Assembly (NCBI GenBank): GCA_003389325.1
Contig: QQVE01000065.1
Span: 124,001 to 188,000 of the forward strand
Source: Planctomycetota bacterium
GTDB lineage: Bacteria > Planctomycetota > Planctomycetia > Pirellulales > PALSA-1355
Length of the DNA: 64,000 nucleotides
Direction of reading: 5' to 3'
Position numbers and translations under genes: made by a program. This document shows, piece after piece, positions 59,999 to 64,000 of the stretch (the first letter of the stretch is position 1; each line of letters begins with the position of its first letter). The notes below the pieces were generated by a model that was not told the DNA's origin, ran no database searches, and saw only the letters and a list, made by a program, of their open reading frames with translations.

Positions 59999-60412
59999 TC
60001 AGCCGGCTTCGCCAACTGCCGCGCATGCCGAAGGTGGGGTATGTGGCGCGTCCAGTGCCTTCGTCACCGCCGTGACGAGGTCTTCGGCCCGATAGGGCTT
60101 GCTCAAAAAGAATCGGGCGCCGGCATCGATCGCTCGGTTCTGATCGACCACGCTGGCCGAAAGCATGACCACGGGGACATTCCGTGTATCGGCCTCGGCC
60201 TTCAGCTTCGACAACACGGTCATGCCGTCCATGTCCGGCATGCGCACGTCGAGCACGATCGCGTCGGGCCGCTGCGCCAGGGCCACTTGCAGGGCTTCGC
60301 TTCCGTTGGAGGCGCTAGTGGTCGTATACCCCGCCCGGACGAGGCGGGCGGCGACGGCAAACCGCACGTCCGCGTCATCGTCGACGATCAGTATCTCGCG
60401 TTTGTGGTTCAC
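59999..60412 (-). CDS. Single-domain response regulator (receiver only)
   Basis: A 137-residue receiver. Acidic pair in ILIVDDDADVR, phospho-acceptor Asp in VLDVRMPDMDG near 53, Ser in MLSASVV and Lys in LSKPYRAEDL. No output domain, so it probably shuttles phosphate or acts on a partner protein. The GTG start at 60412 follows GGGGAGG by 9 bases. It lies between the CheB-CheR giant (260 bases downstream) and the receiver-kinase (53 bases upstream), all on the same strand. Confidence 0.9.
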   Translation of the reverse strand: MNHKREILIVDDDADVRFAVAARLVRAGYTTTSASNGSEALQVALAQRPDAIVLDVRMPDMDGMTVLSKLKAEADTRNVPVVMLSASVVDQNRAIDAGARFFLSKPYRAEDLVTAVTKALDAPHTPPSACAAVGEAG

Positions 60413-60465
60413 GAGCGTCACCTCCCCTTTCACTTCGGCACGGCGCGCGCTGGCACCTGCGTCCT

Positions 60466-62046
60466 TTACGGACACGCCGCGGTTTCGCTTGTCAGGCAAT
60501 TGCGCCACTGTGCGAGCAGTTCTTGTTCTTCGTGAGCCGTGGGCCAGGTGCCCATGGCTCTTGTGTTGAAGTGCGGCAGCGGCCCGCCCAGGCGATTGCG
60601 TTCGAGTTGGCGTTGCTCTTGCTTCATGCGATCCAGGAAACGCACCGCTTCGGACTCGCCTGCCGCCAGTGCGATCACCCAGTCGTGCGTCGTTTCGCGC
60701 CACAGCAAGTCGTTGTGCCGCAGCATGCTGCTCAGAAAGAAATCGATATCGTCGGCCCGCTCGTGGCCCACCGGGGCGGAGTGTACGGCCACGAGGGTGA
60801 CCGCCGGCAGCGACTTCTTCTTTTGCCGGAGCTGCTCGGCGAAACGCTGCAAGACCACCTCGGAATCGGCCAGCGGGATGGAGAAAGAAAACGTGCTGCC
60901 GCGCCCCAACTCGCTATCGACGTGCATGCGTCCGAAGTTGAGCAGCGTCAGCTCGTGGGCGATGTTCAGTCCCAGACCGAAACCCTTGGTGCTCTGCTGA
61001 ATGCTGACCGAGCCGCGGCGGAAGCGCTTGAAGATCAAATCGAGATCCTCCGGTGACATTCCCGGACCGTTGTCGCTGACCGAGACCACGATTTCGCCGG
61101 CCTCGCAATCGGCCCGCGCGGACAAGGTCACGCGGCTGTTGTCTCCGGAAAACTTGATGGCGTTGACCACGAGGTTGATGATCACGCGGCCGATCTTCTC
61201 GGGGTCGCAGTAGATGTTCGGCAGGCCGTCCGGCACATCGATCGTGAGGTCGATGTTGCGCACGGCGGCCTTCTGTTTGAGCGACGGTGCGACGAACTCG
61301 GTCACCTCGGAGAATTGGCATATCCGCCGCCACGCTCCCAGCAGACCCGCCTCGAGCTTGCTGACGTCGAGCATGTCGTCGACCATGTTGTTCAGATCGT
61401 CGACGCGCACCGAGGCGATTTCCAGCAGGCGATGCTGCTCGTCGTTCACCGGGCCGAACATTCCTTCCTGAACGAGCGACACGTAGTCCTTGATGACGGT
61501 CAGCGGGGTGCGAAACTCGTGCGACACGTTGTCGACGAATCGCTGAGCCGTGCGGTACAGGTGGCGCAGGCGGCGGTTCTTTCGTTTCAGCAGTTGCTTC
61601 TGTTTCTTCAGCTCCGCCTGGCTGACGTGGAGGCTATGCACGAGCTCCTTGATGCTAACCTCGTTTTCCTGCCGCTGGATGGCGTGGTGAATCGACCGCT
61701 CCAGAATCGCCGGAGAGGCCAGGTCCTTGGAAAGATAGTCCTGCGCGCCGCAATCAAGGGCCGCCTGCTCGATCTGCGGATTCTCCAGCATCGTCAAAAC
61801 GACGATCGCCACCTCGGCGTTCAGCTTGCGGATCTGCTTCACGCCCTCCAGGTCGGAAGCATCGGGCAGCGACAGGTCGGCCAGCACCACGTCGAACGGG
61901 TCGGACCGCAGCAGTTCCATCGCCTCGGCAAGCGTCCTGGCCCAGGAGACGTGAAACTCCGACGACGTCTTGCACAGCGCCCGCTGCACCAGCAGGCTGT
62001 GTCCGGAGTCGTCCTCGATTAATAGAACTCGTACGCCGCCGTGCAT
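60466..62046 (-). CDS. Receiver-histidine kinase hybrid
   Basis: A 526-residue cytosolic kinase. N-terminal receiver (VLLIEDDSGHSLL; acceptor Asp in VLADLSLPDASD), a coiled coil, HisKA with VSHEFRTPLTVIKDY near 173, and HATPase motifs NLVVNAIKFS, DNGPGMS and GFGLGLNIAHEL. A C-terminal ~115 residues after the ATPase domain has no recognised fold. No membrane segment, so it senses through other proteins. ATG 62046 follows AGAGAGGGG closely; ATG 62076 would overlap the upstream gene. Confidence 0.9.
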   Translation of the reverse strand: MHGGVRVLLIEDDSGHSLLVQRALCKTSSEFHVSWARTLAEAMELLRSDPFDVVLADLSLPDASDLEGVKQIRKLNAEVAIVVLTMLENPQIEQAALDCGAQDYLSKDLASPAILERSIHHAIQRQENEVSIKELVHSLHVSQAELKKQKQLLKRKNRRLRHLYRTAQRFVDNVSHEFRTPLTVIKDYVSLVQEGMFGPVNDEQHRLLEIASVRVDDLNNMVDDMLDVSKLEAGLLGAWRRICQFSEVTEFVAPSLKQKAAVRNIDLTIDVPDGLPNIYCDPEKIGRVIINLVVNAIKFSGDNSRVTLSARADCEAGEIVVSVSDNGPGMSPEDLDLIFKRFRRGSVSIQQSTKGFGLGLNIAHELTLLNFGRMHVDSELGRGSTFSFSIPLADSEVVLQRFAEQLRQKKKSLPAVTLVAVHSAPVGHERADDIDFFLSSMLRHNDLLWRETTHDWVIALAAGESEAVRFLDRMKQEQRQLERNRLGGPLPHFNTRAMGTWPTAHEEQELLAQWRNCLTSETAACP

Positions 62047-62086
62047 CTGCCCCTCTCTAAGAGCGTCAATCGACATCGCGACACGG

Positions 62087-62572
62087 TCAGGCCGGCGGAA
62101 TGCGCTGCCAGCCGGCGGTCGCGTCATAGCTTTCCGAATCGGTTGGAGTATCTCGTTTGCGCAACTCGATGTGCTTTCCGATTTCCTCCAGCAGGTCGTG
62201 GATGTTGACCGGTTTTTGTAAGTGGCCCGCGGCGCCCAGCCGTTTGAGCATCCGCTTGAGGTGCGGCTCGCGTCGCCCAGTCAGCACGATCACCGGCACT
62301 CCGCCGGTCTTGGGCACGGTCTTCAGGCATTCCACGACAAGCTCGCCCGAACCTTGCGGCATTCGCAAGTCGGTGATCACGAGGTCCGGGTCCTGGGACA
62401 GCGTTTCCCAAATGCCATGCTCGCCCGAGTAGGCCGAAACCACGTTGACCTCGTAATGGGTCAGCAGCAGACCAATGGCCTGCGTGATGTGCGGGTCGTC
62501 GTCAATGCAAACGATCGTCGGGTAGCGCTTCTGCTCGCCTGGCGTCGCAGGCGCGGTGGATGTTTGTGACAT
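62087..62572 (-). CDS. Single-domain response regulator (receiver only)
   Basis: A 161-residue receiver. IVCIDDDPHITQ, acceptor Asp in VITDLRMPQGSG near 67, Thr in VLTGRRE and Lys in HLQKPVNIHDL. The short C-terminal tail is unrecognised. AGGAG lies 8 bases before ATG 62572. It probably exchanges phosphate with the neighbouring receiver-kinase, whose start lies 41 bases downstream. Confidence 0.9.
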   Translation of the reverse strand: MSQTSTAPATPGEQKRYPTIVCIDDDPHITQAIGLLLTHYEVNVVSAYSGEHGIWETLSQDPDLVITDLRMPQGSGELVVECLKTVPKTGGVPVIVLTGRREPHLKRMLKRLGAAGHLQKPVNIHDLLEEIGKHIELRKRDTPTDSESYDATAGWQRIPPA

Positions 62573-62866
62573 GAGCAAGCTCCTGGGTGCAGGTTTAAAA
62601 TGCCACTTGAACGCTAGCATAGGGATTTTCGCGAGGCATGACTTGCCATGGCCTGACGCCGAGTTTGCGGGTTGTAGTGCCCGTGCGGCGCGAGGTTGTT
62701 ACAGGAATACATGGGAAAGCCGGCGAATACGCCCAGTCACGCGGCGGCTTTTCCGAGTTGACCGATTCCCGACGATTTCGCTAGCATTTCTCCCGGCAGC
62801 GCCATCCGAGCACCCCGGATGCTCGACGCCGCGACGGGTTATCTAGCGTGAGGGAGGAGCCAAGTC
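62573..62866. other. Divergent promoter region
   Basis: This 294-base region lies between the leftward receiver gene and the rightward ethylene-receptor-like gene. CGAGCA and TGCTCG at about 62807-62825 can pair as a hairpin around CCCCGGA, just before the rightward leader. GGGAGGAG precedes ATG 62867. No clear hexamer pair stood out. Confidence 0.5.
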
Positions 62867-63448
62867 ATGCCAGAGTTCGTCCAGGGACTCTTCGATACGA
62901 CGGACTTTCCACCGCGCTGGCATTGCGGAAGCTGGTCGACGGCGCACGGGATAACCCATATTGTCGCCGATGTGTCGATCGCTTCGGCGTATGCCGCCAT
63001 TCCTCTGGTGCTGGCATTTTACATTTGGCGGCGGCGCGATACGCCCTTTGTGCCGGTCTTCTGGTTGTTTGCTGCCTTCATCCTGTTTTGCGGAATGGGT
63101 CACGCGATCGAGGCATCGATCTTTTGGCATCCCTGGTACCGCGTCTCAGCGCTGGTGAAAGTTTGCACGGCCCTTGCGTCGTGGGCGACCGTGCTGGTGT
63201 TAATTCCGATCATACCCCAGGCGCTTTCACTTCCCGGACTTGCGGCAGTCAACAAGCGTTTAGCCGAGGAAGTCGCGGAGCGGCGCGCGACGGAACAACG
63301 GCTCAGAGAGTCGTACGAGGAGTCTCAGAGATTCTCGCGTTGTCTCATCGATCGCGAGGAGCGCGTGATCGAATTGAAGGAGGAGATCAACGCACTGCTG
63401 CGCGAGCGGCAACAGGCTCCGCGCTACATGACCCAGCCGCCCTGTTAA
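62867..63448 (+). CDS. Ethylene-receptor-like membrane domain protein
   Basis: A 193-residue protein with three membrane helices (about 29-54, 62-84, 92-116) and a C-terminal coiled coil (about 127-182). It matches the ETR1 ethylene-binding domain without a gap over the key region: Asp35, Tyr42, Ile45, Pro46, Ile72, Cys75 and His79 correspond in spacing to ETR1 D25, Y32, I35, P36, I62, C65 and H69; Cys and His bind copper (FCGMGH). The exoplasmic loop after His79 is three residues shorter. No GAF or kinase domain follows; a sensor kinase gene starts 21 bases later. GGGAGGAG precedes the ATG. Confidence 0.9.
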   Translation: MPEFVQGLFDTTDFPPRWHCGSWSTAHGITHIVADVSIASAYAAIPLVLAFYIWRRRDTPFVPVFWLFAAFILFCGMGHAIEASIFWHPWYRVSALVKVCTALASWATVLVLIPIIPQALSLPGLAAVNKRLAEEVAERRATEQRLRESYEESQRFSRCLIDREERVIELKEEINALLRERQQAPRYMTQPPC

Positions 63449-63469
63449 CTTGAGTGCCAGAGGGCCGGA

Positions 63470-64000
63470 ATGGAAACGAAGCCCCATCGCCGCTACCCGT
63501 TGTGGATCGCCGCTGTTGCGGCGGCCGTCATTTTCCTGGCCGACATCCTCGTTGAACTCGGAGTAGCCATTCCGCTGCTGTATGTCGTGGTTGTGCTGCT
63601 CGCCTGCCGCTCCGGCAGCGAACGCGGCGTGTGGACCGCTGCCGTCGGCTGCACGCTGTTGACGCTGGTCGGCCTGTTCCTCTCGCGCTCCGGTGGCGAA
63701 CCGGCCAAAATCATCGCAAATCGTCTCCTTTCGGCCTCGGCCGTCTGGATTGCGGCAGCCACCTGCCTGCACATTCTCACTCTGCAGAAGCAGCAAGCCC
63801 AACGGGCCAAGACGGCCGAGGATCTGGCGGCCGAATCTCGGCGACGGCAGATGGAAGACCACAAACAGCGCCGGGCCCTGCAGAGCGTGTTGGAGGACCT
63901 GCGGCACGAGCGCGAGCGGCTGGCGGCTAGCAACAGCAGGCCTTCGGCTACGGTGGATGCCGCCCCGACGGCAATGCTGATGGTCGATTCCGGCGGAAGA
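63470..64000 (+). CDS. Membrane sensor protein, probably a histidine kinase (truncated by the window)
   Basis: The frame from ATG 63470 is open to the window end (177 codons). About three to four membrane helices at the N-terminus (YPLWIAAVAAAVIFLADILV; IPLLYVVVVLLAC; VWTAAVGCTLLTLVGLFL; SASAVWIAAATCLHILTL) are followed by a coiled coil and by TAMLMVDSGGR, the usual opening of a PAS domain. Kinase domains are expected beyond the edge. It lies 21 bases downstream of the ethylene-receptor-like gene and is probably cotranscribed. Confidence 0.75.
   Translation, partial: METKPHRRYPLWIAAVAAAVIFLADILVELGVAIPLLYVVVVLLACRSGSERGVWTAAVGCTLLTLVGLFLSRSGGEPAKIIANRLLSASAVWIAAATCLHILTLQKQQAQRAKTAEDLAAESRRRQMEDHKQRRALQSVLEDLRHERERLAASNSRPSATVDAAPTAMLMVDSGGR

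Overview
The window is a high-GC chromosomal segment of a planctomycete, most likely from the Pirellulales. This is inferred from gene content, not from a marker gene: two DUF1501 proteins, a DUF1549/DUF1553 protein with a CxxCH motif, a secreted sulfatase, an FG-GAP protein, a PQQ-propeller protein, a Gfo/Idh/MocA oxidoreductase with a twin-arginine signal, and many divergent or convergent single-gene units. No tRNA, rRNA, CRISPR array, insertion sequence or phage gene was seen.

Layout. 1-8754: the likely tail of a sigma factor, an anti-sigma-like membrane protein, a DUF3106-like protein, SppA, a methyltransferase, a TIM-barrel protein, a TPR lipoprotein, an orphan, an FG-GAP protein and a zinc-ribbon metallopeptidase. 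8874-12338: a giant transglutaminase/DUF2126 protein facing the metallopeptidase. 12803-21888: the DUF1549/DUF1553-DUF1501 pair, ATP-dependent PEP carboxykinase, an AAC(3)-I-like acetyltransferase, a tiny membrane protein and an arylsulfatase. 22010-31781: housekeeping genes (miaB-glnE; a TPP enzyme followed by fmt), an AlkD-like protein and a D-2-hydroxyacid dehydrogenase. 31782-33801: an AT-rich control region, a small acidic protein, an HTH/zinc-ribbon protein and an HtrA-like protease. 33820-40946: a tightly overlapping seven-gene operon (RDD, SpoIIM/DUF95, membrane protein, DUF4129, DUF4350, MoxR, DUF58). 41076-52318: an SDR, a glycosyltransferase-like protein, a DUF1501/PQQ pair, an oxidoreductase, a redoxin-cytochrome-copper monooxygenase fusion and acetolactate synthase.

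52649-64000 is a dense signalling island: a GAF/SpoIIE-like protein with degraded catalytic motifs; a fusion of the RNA-binding regulator CsrA to a histidine-kinase-like helical hairpin and a receiver domain; a small protein related only to that hairpin; a CheB-CheR-PAS-kinase-receiver giant; two single-domain receivers; a receiver-kinase; and, divergently, a protein with the plant/cyanobacterial ethylene-receptor membrane domain followed by a sensor kinase cut by the window edge.

The most unusual part is the CsrA-receiver unit. Its leader carries two hairpins with GGA in the loop and a Shine-Dalgarno region that nearly matches the CsrA consensus, which suggests translational autocontrol by a phosphorylation-gated CsrA. 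The ethylene-receptor-like protein, in which every ligand- and copper-binding position aligns without gaps, is the second highlight. Two families of intergenic inverted repeats recur across the window.
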